Assembly (NCBI GenBank): GCA_003279635.1
Contig: QCHK01000004.1
Location: forward strand, 1 to 64,000
DNA: 64,000 bases
Source: Prochlorococcus sp. AG-402-B05
GTDB taxonomy: Bacteria > Cyanobacteriota > Cyanobacteriia > PCC-6307 > Cyanobiaceae
Direction: 5' to 3'
Numbering within the stretch: position 1 is the first letter of the stretch; every line of letters starts with the position of its first letter. This document shows, one piece after another, positions 39,930-48,801 of the stretch. A program made the position numbers and the translations under genes. Under the pieces are notes generated by a model. The model saw only the letters and a list, made by a program, of their open reading frames with translations. It did no database searches and was not told the origin of the DNA.

Positions 39930-41051
39930 ATGACTTCAATGCAGTATTCAGAAAGGTTTTTGAATTTTGTTCAACAACAGTTGATGAGCTTTCAATCTGA
40001 TCAGGAACTGGAGCATATTGTTGTTTATGTAGCCAGATCTGGAGACAGTGGATCTCCTACTTTGGAGGTGGTTGGCCAGTGGCCGAAGTCAGAAAAAGTA
40101 TTACAACCAGTAGAAACTGATACAGCCCTTCGCACGCCTTCTTCTAATAGGAGATGGTACCCATTACAGGAGGGGTCAATATTGTTAGGAGTTATACGCG
40201 CGGAGAGAATTGCTACCGAAGAAGAATGGCGTGAGACTCTTGATCAACGCCTGCAATCAATGTCAACTTTACTAGCTAACTCTCTCGCTTCTGAACTTGA
40301 TAGAAAAAGGTTATTAGATCAATTAGATGATCAAAAGGAGCAGATATCATTAATGGTTCATCAACTCAGAAATCCACTAGCTGCTCTTGGTACTTATGCA
40401 AAACTTCTTTTGAGAAAAATAGGCCCTGAAAGTGAAAATGAAAACCTTGTAAAAGGTCTAATGAACGAACAAGCACAAGTTAATAAATATCTTTCTGCGC
40501 TCGATCAACTTAGTCAGGTAAAACTACCTCAAGCTGATAATGGATCAAACAGATTGCTCTTGCCTCCACTTTTGCCAACTGAGACTTGCATCAGTGTAAA
40601 AAGCTTAATAGAACCATTGGTTGAGAGAGCTATGGCTAGAGCTAATTTGCAAGGTAGGAAATGGTATGGCCCTTCAAAATGGCCACAATGGATGGAAGCA
40701 AAATCAATTTCAGAAGGAGTTATTGCTGAAATAGTTGCAAATCTTTTGGAAAATGCATTTCGTTATAGCCCTCCTAAAGCTTCTATTGGTATTGAAGTAA
40801 TCGAAAAGGGGATATGTATTTGGGATGAGGGCACCCCAATAAAGGTGGAAGAAAGAGAAAAGATTTTTCAGAAAGGTTTTAGGGGGGAAAGTGGTTCAAA
40901 AATGTCTGGAAGTGGAATAGGCCTTGCTCTTGCTAGAGATTTGGCTAGACAACTAGGTGGAGATTTACAGTTATTTGTTAATCCAAGCCAATTTAAAAAA
41001 TCTTTGCCTGAATCAGGAAATGCTTTCGTTTTTAATTTGGAACCAAAATGA
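39930..41051 (+). CDS. Soluble sensor histidine kinase
   Basis: A 373-residue histidine kinase without membrane segments. Residues 1-125 look like a degenerate GAF-type sensor domain. A linker coil leads to the dimerisation domain with the H-box MVHQLRNPLAALGTY near 148-162. The ATPase domain shows the N-box EIVANLLENAFRYSPP, G1 WDEGTPI, and G2 GSGIGLALARDLARQLGG. No response regulator is adjacent. It could be one of the few kinases of Prochlorococcus (Hik2/CSK-type is one option), but I cannot assign it. It overlaps the convergent cobS by 20 bases. Confidence 0.85.
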   Translation: MTSMQYSERFLNFVQQQLMSFQSDQELEHIVVYVARSGDSGSPTLEVVGQWPKSEKVLQPVETDTALRTPSSNRRWYPLQEGSILLGVIRAERIATEEEWRETLDQRLQSMSTLLANSLASELDRKRLLDQLDDQKEQISLMVHQLRNPLAALGTYAKLLLRKIGPESENENLVKGLMNEQAQVNKYLSALDQLSQVKLPQADNGSNRLLLPPLLPTETCISVKSLIEPLVERAMARANLQGRKWYGPSKWPQWMEAKSISEGVIAEIVANLLENAFRYSPPKASIGIEVIEKGICIWDEGTPIKVEEREKIFQKGFRGESGSKMSGSGIGLALARDLARQLGGDLQLFVNPSQFKKSLPESGNAFVFNLEPK

Positions 41052-41769
41052 TACTTAATAGGAATAAATTAGTAGTTTCCGTTATTACTAAACCTGCCCC
41101 ATAGCTATCACCATTATGTCCTCCTAAGAATTTATTGATAAAGTGTGGGATTAATATTGAAGTTGTAAATCCTGAAGAAATGCAATATATCAATAATAAA
41201 GTATTAGAAAAATTCAAGTTAGTTGAAGATAAAAAAAATATTATGCCAATACAAATTATTAGCAATGAAGGTCTTATTTCTTTGGAGATGCCTCTCCAGT
41301 ATTTTTGATGAATAGAACCAAATTCTTTATTGAAAATGTATTCATAATTTTCAATAGCAAATAGTTGGGAGAATCGTCCCCAGAAGGCAGCTATTGGAAA
41401 AGCTATAGGGGCGTAAAATCCAAGTTTGATTATTGCGGCTATTTGAATGACTAAAATAATTACTAAACTTTGCACACCTATTGCTCCAACTCGGCTGTCT
41501 TTCATTGCCTCAATTCGCTTTGATGGCCCTGCACCAATTCCATCAGCCGTATCCATTAACCCGTCAATATGAAGTCCACCAGTTATGCAGATGCTAATTG
41601 CAATAGATATCAAGGCGATAGAAATATTGGGCCAATCAAAGTACTTCAATACAAGCCAAAAAATTGATTGCAAAAAGCCGATTGAAATTCCTATTAAAGG
41701 TGCAAAACGAACTATTCTTTTGAACCTAGGTTTAAGTAATGGCCATTGAGGTAGAATTGTGTAGAACAC
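41032..41769 (-). CDS. cobS: Adenosylcobinamide-GDP ribazoletransferase (cobalamin synthase)
   Basis: Joins adenosylcobinamide-GDP to the lower-ligand nucleoside, completing (pseudo)cobalamin; an integral membrane enzyme with several helices. Family motifs: GGLHIDGLMDTADGIGA near 62-78, RIEAMKDSRVGAIG near 82-95, and GGHNGDSYGA near 214-223. The first usable start codon is the GTG at 41769. However the same frame continues upstream as KNWLGDLAGAW (41770-41802), the usual N-terminus, with no ATG, GTG or TTG; a CTG (41811) or ATT (41808 or 41814) start would restore it. Convergent with the histidine kinase. Confidence 0.9.
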   Translation of the reverse strand: MFYTILPQWPLLKPRFKRIVRFAPLIGISIGFLQSIFWLVLKYFDWPNISIALISIAISICITGGLHIDGLMDTADGIGAGPSKRIEAMKDSRVGAIGVQSLVIILVIQIAAIIKLGFYAPIAFPIAAFWGRFSQLFAIENYEYIFNKEFGSIHQKYWRGISKEIRPSLLIICIGIIFFLSSTNLNFSNTLLLIYCISSGFTTSILIPHFINKFLGGHNGDSYGAGLVITETTNLFLLSIILVPN

Positions 41770-41887
41770 CCATGCACCTGCAAGGTCACCTAGCCAGTTT
41801 TTAAAAATCAGAATTACAACCTCAACTGTTTCTTAGGTCTCAAATTAGTTATATAACTAGTCTAAGTTATGGAATATTTAGAAATAA

Positions 41888-43018
41888 TTGAAAAAGCCCT
41901 TCTTCGATTTCCAAATAAAAAGTAGATGCAAAACGACATTAGCTCGTGTCTGTTCTTTTAAAACTCCAAATGGAATTGTAAATACCCCAAAATTTATGCC
42001 TGTTGGGACTTTAGGAACAGTCAAAGGAGTTGCATCTCAGCAACTTGAGAAAACAGGAGCTGAAATGATTCTTGCAAATACTTTTCATCTTCATCTTCAA
42101 CCAGGAGAAAAGATAGTCAAAGATGCAGGCGGACTACATAAATTTATGAGTTGGAATAAGCCAATTCTTACTGACTCAGGAGGCTTTCAAGTATTTAGTT
42201 TGGCAAAGTTAAATAAAATTGGTGATGAAGGAGTGTCTTTTCAAAGTCCAAGAGATGGTAAACATATTTATTTGACTCCTGAAAAAGCTATTGAAATTCA
42301 AATGGCTTTAGGGTCAGATGTGGCAATGGCTTTTGATCAATGCCCCCCATTCCCAGCAAGCGAATCAGACGTTGAGGAGGCTTGTAAGAGGACCCATCAT
42401 TGGTTGGAGAGATGTTTAAATGCGCATAAGAAAGATGATCAAGCGGTTTTTGGAATAGTTCAAGGGGGTTGCTTCCCTCATTTGAGGAAATTGAGTGCAA
42501 AAATTGTCTCAGGATTCGATTTGCCTGGGATTGCCATTGGAGGAGTAAGCGTAGGTGAACCCATACATCAAATGCACAAAATCGTACGAGAAACCTGTCC
42601 ATTATTACCTCAAGATCGACCTAGATACTTAATGGGAATTGGAACCTTAAGAGAAATGGCCATAGCAGTAGCAAATGGAGTAGATATGTTCGATTGTGTA
42701 ATTCCTACGCGGCTGGGAAGGCATGGGAGCGCCTTGGTTAATGGTGAATCATGGAACTTAAGAAATTCACGTTTTAAAGACGATTACAGACCATTAGATT
42801 CAACATGTAGTTGTGAAGCTTGTACTGGATATTCAAGGGCATATATTCATCATTTAATTCGCAACAAAGAATTACTTGGTCTTACACTTTTGAGTCTGCA
42901 CAATCTCACGCATTTGATCCGTTTTACAGGTTCTATGAGGCAAGCAATAACTGAAGGTTGTTTTTCAGAGGATTTCGCTCCGTGGCAGAGTGACTCTAAA
43001 GCGCGTCATACGTGGTAG
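41888..43018 (+). CDS. tgt: tRNA-guanine transglycosylase
   Basis: Exchanges guanine 34 for preQ1 in queuosine tRNAs. The catalytic Asp regions [13 protein letters not shown] (about 98-110) and [17 protein letters not shown] (about 257-273) are intact, and the zinc-binding [17 protein letters not shown] is near 308-324. Length 376 is usual. The start is TTG at 41888, just before KKPFFDFQI. psbK follows 34 bases downstream on the same strand. Confidence 0.96.
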   Translation: MKKPFFDFQIKSRCKTTLARVCSFKTPNGIVNTPKFMPVGTLGTVKGVASQQLEKTGAEMILANTFHLHLQPGEKIVKDAGGLHKFMSWNKPILTDSGGFQVFSLAKLNKIGDEGVSFQSPRDGKHIYLTPEKAIEIQMALGSDVAMAFDQCPPFPASESDVEEACKRTHHWLERCLNAHKKDDQAVFGIVQGGCFPHLRKLSAKIVSGFDLPGIAIGGVSVGEPIHQMHKIVRETCPLLPQDRPRYLMGIGTLREMAIAVANGVDMFDCVIPTRLGRHGSALVNGESWNLRNSRFKDDYRPLDSTCSCEACTGYSRAYIHHLIRNKELLGLTLLSLHNLTHLIRFTGSMRQAITEGCFSEDFAPWQSDSKARHTW

Positions 43019-43052
43019 CGTGCGTGCTTGATACGTCCATTATTTCTTAGGG

Positions 43053-43196
43053 ATGGCACTGATTAATTTCGACTTGCTTGCTGAACTTCCACTTGCATAC
43101 CAAGCTTTTGCACCAACAGTGGATGTACTTCCGCTAATACCTCTTTTCTTCTTTCTGCTCGTTTTTGTTTGGCAAGCGGCAGTTGGCTTTCGTTAA
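43053..43196 (+). CDS. psbK: Photosystem II protein PsbK
   Basis: A 47-residue precursor of the single-helix PsbK subunit, which binds near CP43. It was read directly: a short leader [19 protein letters not shown], then the conserved [21 protein letters not shown] helix and the AAVGFR end. The D-x-LP-x-IP pattern is the family hallmark. It follows tgt by 34 bases, an order also known in other cyanobacteria. A long hairpin lies downstream. Confidence 0.94.
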   Translation: MALINFDLLAELPLAYQAFAPTVDVLPLIPLFFFLLVFVWQAAVGFR

Positions 43197-43256
43197 AAGC
43201 GAAGTCTTTTCTTCTGGATTTTTTAAAAATTAACTAATCGATTAGATATTCTTAAC

Positions 43257-43305
43257 AAAATAAAATTTTTGTTCGAAGTAAGACATCGGACAAAAATTTT
43301 ATTTT
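43257..43305. terminator. Shared bidirectional terminator of psbK and the oxidoreductase gene
   Basis: A 20-bp stem (perfect 16-bp A/T-rich arms, AAAATAAAATTTTTGT with ACAAAAATTTTATTTT, capped by four further pairs TCGA/TCGG with one G-T) and a 9-base loop. It sits midway between psbK and the convergent oxidoreductase. Both arms end in T-rich tracts, so it can terminate transcripts from either side. Confidence 0.7.
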
Positions 43306-43327
43306 TGAGTGAATTAATCAGGCTTAT

Positions 43328-44350
43328 CTAGATCCCTTTGCTTAGCAAAATGTCTTCACTTGGTATTGATACTGCCTTTTCAATTAGATCAGCCAGATGA
43401 AGTGCTCGAGAACCTTGAAGCCCGTCTACAGCTGGCTTCTCCTTTCCTCTGACGCATTGTAGAAAATGCTCCAGTTCTGCATACAACGGCTCAATTGACG
43501 TTGTACTCACTTCTTCAATAAAACCATCATTTCTATAAAGTAGTTCTCCATGATCAGCTGAATACCATTCATGAGCCTTTCTGTGGATGTGAATATTGTG
43601 ATTTAGGAAATCTGTTTCAATAAGACTTTCTTTGCAATGAGCGCTCAGGCTTCTGATTTTTTTGTGACTCATTTTGCTTGCAGTCAGACTTGCAACCACC
43701 CCGTTTTTAAACCCCAGTGTTGCGTTAACATAATCCATAGGTCCATCTCCACTGCATCCGCCAACGGCAGCCAGCCTTATCACTTTTGAATTTGCAAGTT
43801 CAATAACTAAATCAATATCGTGAATCATTAAGTCCAAAACGACCGAAACATCATTAGCTCTCTCGGGATGAGGGCTATGCCTTCTGGCTTCAAGAACTAC
43901 AACTTCTTCATTGGCAACTACTTTTGTCAATTCCCTAAATGCGGGATTAAATCTTTCTATATGGCCAACTTGCAATAATTTTTTCGCATTGTTTGAAGCA
44001 TTGATCAAAGATGATGCTTCTTCTTTGTTTGCTGCTATCGGTTTTTCAATTAAAACATGCTTGCCAGATTTTAGACATTCTAGACCAACTTTATGGTGGA
44101 ATAACGTAGGTACAGCAATACATACAGCTTCTACTTCATGTAATAAATCCTTGTAGTTTCCATACCAATTACAATTAAATTGCTCCATAGCTAACTTTCC
44201 TCGTTCCTTGTCTAAATCTGCAACTCCAATTAGCTCAGCATCTTTCAGAAGGCTAAGTACTCTCGCATGATGCCACCCCATATTTCCAATTCCTATTACT
44301 CCAACTTTTACAGGAATAATATTTTCGTTGATCTTGGAGATTGTTTTCAT
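43328..44350 (-). CDS. Gfo/Idh/MocA family NAD(P)-dependent oxidoreductase
   Basis: A 340-residue dehydrogenase of the sugar/inositol oxidoreductase superfamily. The Rossmann loop VGVIGIGNMGWHHARVL is at about 17-33, the EKPIAANKEEA motif near 101-111 carries the conserved lysine, and MIHDIDLVIELA is the catalytic-region signature. Substrate is unknown. It lies 37 bases downstream of the CBS/CorC gene on the same strand. Relatives in other bacteria act in nucleotide-sugar or surface polysaccharide routes. Confidence 0.88.
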   Translation of the reverse strand: MKTISKINENIIPVKVGVIGIGNMGWHHARVLSLLKDAELIGVADLDKERGKLAMEQFNCNWYGNYKDLLHEVEAVCIAVPTLFHHKVGLECLKSGKHVLIEKPIAANKEEASSLINASNNAKKLLQVGHIERFNPAFRELTKVVANEEVVVLEARRHSPHPERANDVSVVLDLMIHDIDLVIELANSKVIRLAAVGGCSGDGPMDYVNATLGFKNGVVASLTASKMSHKKIRSLSAHCKESLIETDFLNHNIHIHRKAHEWYSADHGELLYRNDGFIEEVSTTSIEPLYAELEHFLQCVRGKEKPAVDGLQGSRALHLADLIEKAVSIPSEDILLSKGI

Positions 44351-44387
44351 GTTTACTTTTTTATTAATTAATAGTTCTTTTTATAAA

Positions 44388-45659
44388 TTACTTAGGAAGG
44401 ATTATTTTTACTTTGTTTATTCTTGGACCTTTCATAGAGATGATTTCAAATACAACTTCATTATGAACGAACGTTTCCCCTACGTTGGGAATTTCTTGGA
44501 GTTTTTCTAAAACAAATCCAGCAAGAGTGTAATGATCATCAGCTTCTGGCAATTTCAAGTCAAGCTCTCTATTTATTTCTATTACTTCGATCTCACCAGA
44601 AGTAAGCCATGTTTTTTTTAAGTCATCAAGAGATCTTAGCTCAGATTCTTTATTATCAAATTGAATCTCATCACCAACAATTTCACCTGTTAAGTCTGCT
44701 GATGTTATTAACCCTTCAGTTCCTCCATATTCATCAACGACCAACAGTAGTGGATTCCCATTTTTGATTAGTGGTAGCAATTCGGCCAAAGTAGAAGTTT
44801 CTAAAACACGAACAACTGGTTTTATATAAGGCTCTAAAGATGAGTTGGCTTGCATGTCTCCTTTGGCTATTGGATTAGCAAGTTGCCTTAAATCTAAAAC
44901 TCCGAGAACATTATCAAGTGAATCATCAATTACTAAGTATCTTGCATGACGAGTTTTATGAACTTCTTCCATCATTTGAGTGAAGGAAACTTCTCTTGGA
45001 AGAGTAACCATTCCTGCCCTAGGAACCATTACTTCTCTGACTTGTGTGTCTCTTAAAGCAAAAACGCCTTCAAGTATATTTCTTTCATCAGGTTTTAATC
45101 CAGTTACGCCACCAGTTTCAATTAATTTCTCTAATTCGCCTGCAGAGAATGCAGCTGTCGTAAGACTTTCTGATTGCCTATTAATTCCAAATAATCTAAG
45201 AATTAATAAAGCAAGTCCTTCTAGCAAAGAAAGGAATGGCGACATCCATTTTATAGCTGCTTCAATTAGAGGCGATAATTTCAGGGCAGAAGTCACTGGT
45301 TGATTAAGAACAAGTGCTTTTGGAAGCAGACCAGATATCAACGTTGCTAAAAGTACAACAATAATAAAAAGACCTAGATCTAAAAAATAATTAATTGAAG
45401 CATTATTTCCCCACCATTGACTTGCGAAATTTTTGCAAATCCAACCAATTGAAATTAATGAAATAGTTATTCCAAGCTCTGCTATTAAAAGGGTTCTTCT
45501 AAGCCTTTTCTGCAGACGAATTATGGAATTGGAACCAGGTAGTCCATCTTCTACAAGTCTTTGAACCTTGGTTGAACGAAGTCGCAATATGGAAAACTGA
45601 CCTGCATTGAAAAATGCAGGTATTACAAGCAATATACAAAGAAGTAATAAACTCATCAA
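44388..45659 (-). CDS. HlyC/CorC (CNNM) family CBS-domain membrane protein
   Basis: A 423-residue protein with a DUF21 transmembrane domain (helices near 2-20, 53-71, 87-110, 120-140), two CBS domains (from VREVMVPRAGMVTLPR near 207 to about 325), and a C-terminal CorC_HlyC domain (about 345-421). The family is linked to divalent cation, mainly magnesium, efflux. The DEYGGTEGLIT motif is present. It starts 11 bases downstream of tRNA-Met on the same strand. Confidence 0.9.
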   Translation of the reverse strand: MMSLLLLCILLVIPAFFNAGQFSILRLRSTKVQRLVEDGLPGSNSIIRLQKRLRRTLLIAELGITISLISIGWICKNFASQWWGNNASINYFLDLGLFIIVVLLATLISGLLPKALVLNQPVTSALKLSPLIEAAIKWMSPFLSLLEGLALLILRLFGINRQSESLTTAAFSAGELEKLIETGGVTGLKPDERNILEGVFALRDTQVREVMVPRAGMVTLPREVSFTQMMEEVHKTRHARYLVIDDSLDNVLGVLDLRQLANPIAKGDMQANSSLEPYIKPVVRVLETSTLAELLPLIKNGNPLLLVVDEYGGTEGLITSADLTGEIVGDEIQFDNKESELRSLDDLKKTWLTSGEIEVIEINRELDLKLPEADDHYTLAGFVLEKLQEIPNVGETFVHNEVVFEIISMKGPRINKVKIILPK

Positions 45660-45670
45660 TAATTTTTATA

Positions 45671-45743
45671 TGGGGGTGGCGAGGATCGAACTCGCCTAAG
45701 GCGAATTATGAGTTCGCTGCATTCACCAGATTGCTACACCCCC
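45671..45743 (-). tRNA. tRNA-Met (anticodon CAU)
   Basis: A 73-base cloverleaf with acceptor GGGGGTG/CACCCCC, anticodon stem GCGAA/TTCGC with loop CTCATAA, and T-arm GGCGAGTTCGATCCTCGCC. The fully paired first acceptor position and the lack of three G-C pairs at the base of the anticodon stem argue for elongator Met rather than initiator. A CAU-anticodon tRNA-Ile (lysidine-modified) is not excluded. CCA is not encoded. Confidence 0.93.
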
Positions 45744-45852
45744 AAAAAAGCAGAACTAAAACTTTTTTTGATAATAGTTAATTAGTTTGCATAAAGTAAA
45801 TATATATCTAATCTCACCAAGATGTTTAATAATTAAACTTGCATATAAAGAT

Positions 45853-46434
45853 ATGAACCCATTGAACCCTTCATCAGATGGAATAAAAGAAAATCTTTTA
45901 ACTTTATTAGCTCAAAAAGCTTATAAGTTTGGCGATTTTTCTTTGGCTTCCGGAAAAAAAAGTTCTCATTACGTCAATTGCAAGCCAGTCTCTCTCTCAG
46001 GTCCAGGTCTCTTGTCGATAAGCTCATTATTTCTAAAACAAATAAATAAAAGTGATAGGGGTGTAGCGGGCTTGACTTTAGGTGCTGACCCACTTGTTAG
46101 TGGGGTTGTAATGATGGCAGCTCAATCAGATATTGATTTAAATGGTTTAATAGTAAGGAAAGAAGCTAAAGGTCATGGGACTGGAGCATGGTTAGAAGGA
46201 CCTTTGCCTCCAAAGGGCTCTATGATTACTGTCCTAGAGGATGTTGTTACTACAGGTGGATCTTCTTTAAAAGCTGTTGAACAACTTAGAAATCAAGGGT
46301 ATTTAGTTAAGCAAGTACTAGCAATAGTTGATAGAGAAGAAGGAGGCGAAGATGCAATGTCTAAAGCTGATATAGAGTTAAATAGTCTTTTCTTTTTAAA
46401 AGAGATTGTTGAAAAAGCTAAAAGTTTACAATGA
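45853..46434 (+). CDS. pyrE: Orotate phosphoribosyltransferase
   Basis: Adds PRPP to orotate to form OMP in pyrimidine synthesis. Motifs: [17 protein letters not shown] (substrate loop), GADPLVSGV, and the PRPP motif [17 protein letters not shown] near 129-145 (of 193). The frame is open to a TTG at 45787, but the ATG at 45853 fits the family start [16 protein letters not shown] and I use it. The stop overlaps the ygfZ start by four bases (ATGA). Confidence 0.95.
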   Translation: MNPLNPSSDGIKENLLTLLAQKAYKFGDFSLASGKKSSHYVNCKPVSLSGPGLLSISSLFLKQINKSDRGVAGLTLGADPLVSGVVMMAAQSDIDLNGLIVRKEAKGHGTGAWLEGPLPPKGSMITVLEDVVTTGGSSLKAVEQLRNQGYLVKQVLAIVDREEGGEDAMSKADIELNSLFFLKEIVEKAKSLQ

Positions 46435-47279
46435 CAGAAACTGAATCATTTATTTGGGATGAAACATTCCCTTCATTACTTCTCAAAGGTCAGGGTACTA
46501 CTGCTTTCTTACATGGTCAAACAACCGCTGATGTTTTTGCTAAGAAAGAACTAGATAGAATTTTTATGAGTTGTTGGCTATCAACTAAAGGATCTTTAAA
46601 AGCTTTATTGGAAATTCGACTTTCAGATTATATGGCTGAAATAGTTATAATTTGCGGTGAAATTAATTCTATAAGAGATGGATTTGAATCAGTTATATTT
46701 CCATCTGATAAAGTTAATTTAGAAGTTACAGATCCAATTAGAAGAAGACAAGAAATAAATAATAATAATTCATGGAAGGATTCAAATTCTAGTTGGATTG
46801 ATAATAATAATTTAAGCCTAGACGGAATCAATAACTATACAAAGCCTACTAAAAAAGAATTGGAAGTTTGGAAAATAAGACAAGGAATACCTAGCTTTGA
46901 TAAAGAGATAAATGGAGAAACTAATCCTTATGAGCTAGGATTAGCAAATGCTATAAATCTAGATAAAGGATGTTATCTAGGTCAAGAGGCAATGGCGAAG
47001 CTCTTTAGGTCTAAATCTCTAAAATATCAACTTCGTTATTGGGAAGCTTATGGGGAAAATGATAATTTTAAAATTGGTAAAAATTTTTTTAATACCGATA
47101 AAAAAGGAGGATATAAAAAAAATGTAGGAGTTGTTACTTCTTCCATTAGGGTTAATGATAATTTTTTTAATGGATTGGCTTTAATTAAGAAAAGTTTTCT
47201 TGATCAGGATTTTGGTTTTTCTGAAAATGGTGACTCTATAACTATTAAAAAACCAATCTCTTTTACAAATCCTTTTTAA
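46431..47279 (+). CDS. ygfZ: YgfZ/GcvT-domain folate-binding protein
   Basis: A 282-residue folate-binding protein needed for repair or assembly of some Fe-S enzymes in other bacteria. The signature [13 protein letters not shown] is near 183-195, with the invariant cysteine; the N-terminal LHGQTTADV segment matches the GcvT-like fold. No glycine-cleavage activity is implied. Translationally coupled to pyrE. Convergent with the RecB-like nuclease. Confidence 0.9.
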   Translation: MTETESFIWDETFPSLLLKGQGTTAFLHGQTTADVFAKKELDRIFMSCWLSTKGSLKALLEIRLSDYMAEIVIICGEINSIRDGFESVIFPSDKVNLEVTDPIRRRQEINNNNSWKDSNSSWIDNNNLSLDGINNYTKPTKKELEVWKIRQGIPSFDKEINGETNPYELGLANAINLDKGCYLGQEAMAKLFRSKSLKYQLRYWEAYGENDNFKIGKNFFNTDKKGGYKKNVGVVTSSIRVNDNFFNGLALIKKSFLDQDFGFSENGDSITIKKPISFTNPF

Positions 47280-47297
47280 TTTATTTCGATATACTTA

Positions 47298-48749
47298 CTA
47301 GTGATTTATTAACCAGTTTGTGATCATTATGGTAGCTATACAATCATCACGATTATATTCAAAAATTGAACTTAAATTTCTAGAATACATTTTATTTATT
47401 TTACGTGATTTTTTCCATTGTCTCCACCATAAAAGAGCTCTAGCTCCATCTACATTTGATTGTTTCCATTCAAATCCTATCCATTCAGCGATTGATTTAA
47501 GACCATAATTTCTTACGGGAAGACACCAGTATTCTCTAATTAATAAATGTATATCAATAAATCTTTTTTTTAATTCTTCAATTTCATGAGGATCAGCTCC
47601 TTGTCGCAATCCTAGCTTTAGCAAAGATAATGGTTCTGTTTCCCCATAATGGATGATGGGATAGTCTGGATTAAGGCTTAATTTTTTAGTTATTCTTTTC
47701 CATAGAAAATTTTCAGTATTTTTTTCAAGATTAAGTAATGGTGAATATTTAGTTTTTTCTAAACTTATTTCATTTTTTATATTTTTTGGTAACCGAATAA
47801 ATCCATGTAAAAAGTCATGTTTGATATCTGGGTCAGATTCAATGTCATAAATATAAAAACCTTTTGCTTTTTTTAGATTATTTAGTTCTATTTCTGGAGT
47901 TAGTTTGATTGCCCTATTTGTTGATTGAGATTGAGATTGTAAAATAATTTTTTTGGAAATATCACCATGTTGTGTCCCAAAAACCTCAAGCTTTTCCTTT
48001 AATTTATAATGCTTTACCTTTGCTAGTTCCTCTATATTATTTATGCCAATTTTGTTTAATAAAAGTTCTCTTTTTGCTCCAATCCCGCTAACTTCACTTA
48101 AGCTTCCTTTTTTTATTGCTACAGCATCACAATTTTTTCTCCATGAACATATTGTGCATTTTTTTCTATTAGACGTTATGGGTGGAGGAGTTCTTGATTC
48201 AATATCTTTCTCAAGATTTAATAATGAATCTATTAAATCTGTGTTTATATTATCGCTCAATCTTATCTTTTCGACTTTGATAACTTCGTTTTCTTTGTGT
48301 AATATTAACCCTTTTTTCACTTGAAATTTTTGTAAATTATTTATTAATAAACCAGTCATTGCAAGTGTTAATTTATGCTCTCTTGTAATTTTTTTACCTT
48401 GTCTAGCCAATACAGGTTGATATGCAAAATTCCCCCATATACTTTCTCCTGATGTCTTCCTTAGTATCGGTAAATTTGCTTGGATAATTCTATTTTTTAT
48501 AAGAGGATATTTAATTCTGAGTCCATAAGCAATATTTTTCCCCTCTTCACAAGCTTGGATTCCTATCCCATAACTTTTTTGTGAGAGATTATGAAAGCAG
48601 TCGATTTGATGATTTAATTGAAGTGTGCTATGTGCCGTCCACAACTTTTTTTGTTTATCACCATAAATATCAAGCCAAGCTTTTCTTCTGCACCTAATCC
48701 AACTCCTTAAAAGGTGATCGTTAATTGGTTTGGATTTATTACATTGCAT
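47298..48749 (-). CDS. TM0106-family RecB-like / RNase H-like nuclease
   Basis: A 483-residue protein with a RecB/Cas4-type N-terminal part and a C-terminal RNase H-like (DnaQ-type) exonuclease domain. Four cysteines suit a 4Fe-4S cluster: SWIRCRRKAWL near residue 19 and KKCTICSWRKNC near 200. A helix-hairpin-helix, EVSGIGAKRELLLNKIGI, links the halves. The C-terminal domain shows YIYDIESDP and the final YNRDDC acids. The EVK-like motif expected in a RecB nuclease is not clear (FAYQPVLARQ instead). Role unknown; likely DNA repair. Convergent with ygfZ. Confidence 0.75.
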   Translation of the reverse strand: MQCNKSKPINDHLLRSWIRCRRKAWLDIYGDKQKKLWTAHSTLQLNHQIDCFHNLSQKSYGIGIQACEEGKNIAYGLRIKYPLIKNRIIQANLPILRKTSGESIWGNFAYQPVLARQGKKITREHKLTLAMTGLLINNLQKFQVKKGLILHKENEVIKVEKIRLSDNINTDLIDSLLNLEKDIESRTPPPITSNRKKCTICSWRKNCDAVAIKKGSLSEVSGIGAKRELLLNKIGINNIEELAKVKHYKLKEKLEVFGTQHGDISKKIILQSQSQSTNRAIKLTPEIELNNLKKAKGFYIYDIESDPDIKHDFLHGFIRLPKNIKNEISLEKTKYSPLLNLEKNTENFLWKRITKKLSLNPDYPIIHYGETEPLSLLKLGLRQGADPHEIEELKKRFIDIHLLIREYWCLPVRNYGLKSIAEWIGFEWKQSNVDGARALLWWRQWKKSRKINKMYSRNLSSIFEYNRDDCIATIMITNWLINH

Positions 48750-48801
48750 ACTTAGAGAATAATCCGCATTTCTTTAAGAACAAAGTTTCTCCAATATAAA
48801 G

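Noticed and set aside
45671..45743. CAU tRNA as the initiator tRNA-fMet
   Set aside because: The first acceptor pair is Watson-Crick and the anticodon stem lacks the three consecutive G-C pairs of initiators.
45787..45852. N-terminal extension of pyrE from a TTG
   Set aside because: The extra residues are unlike OPRT proteins, while the internal ATG matches the family start.
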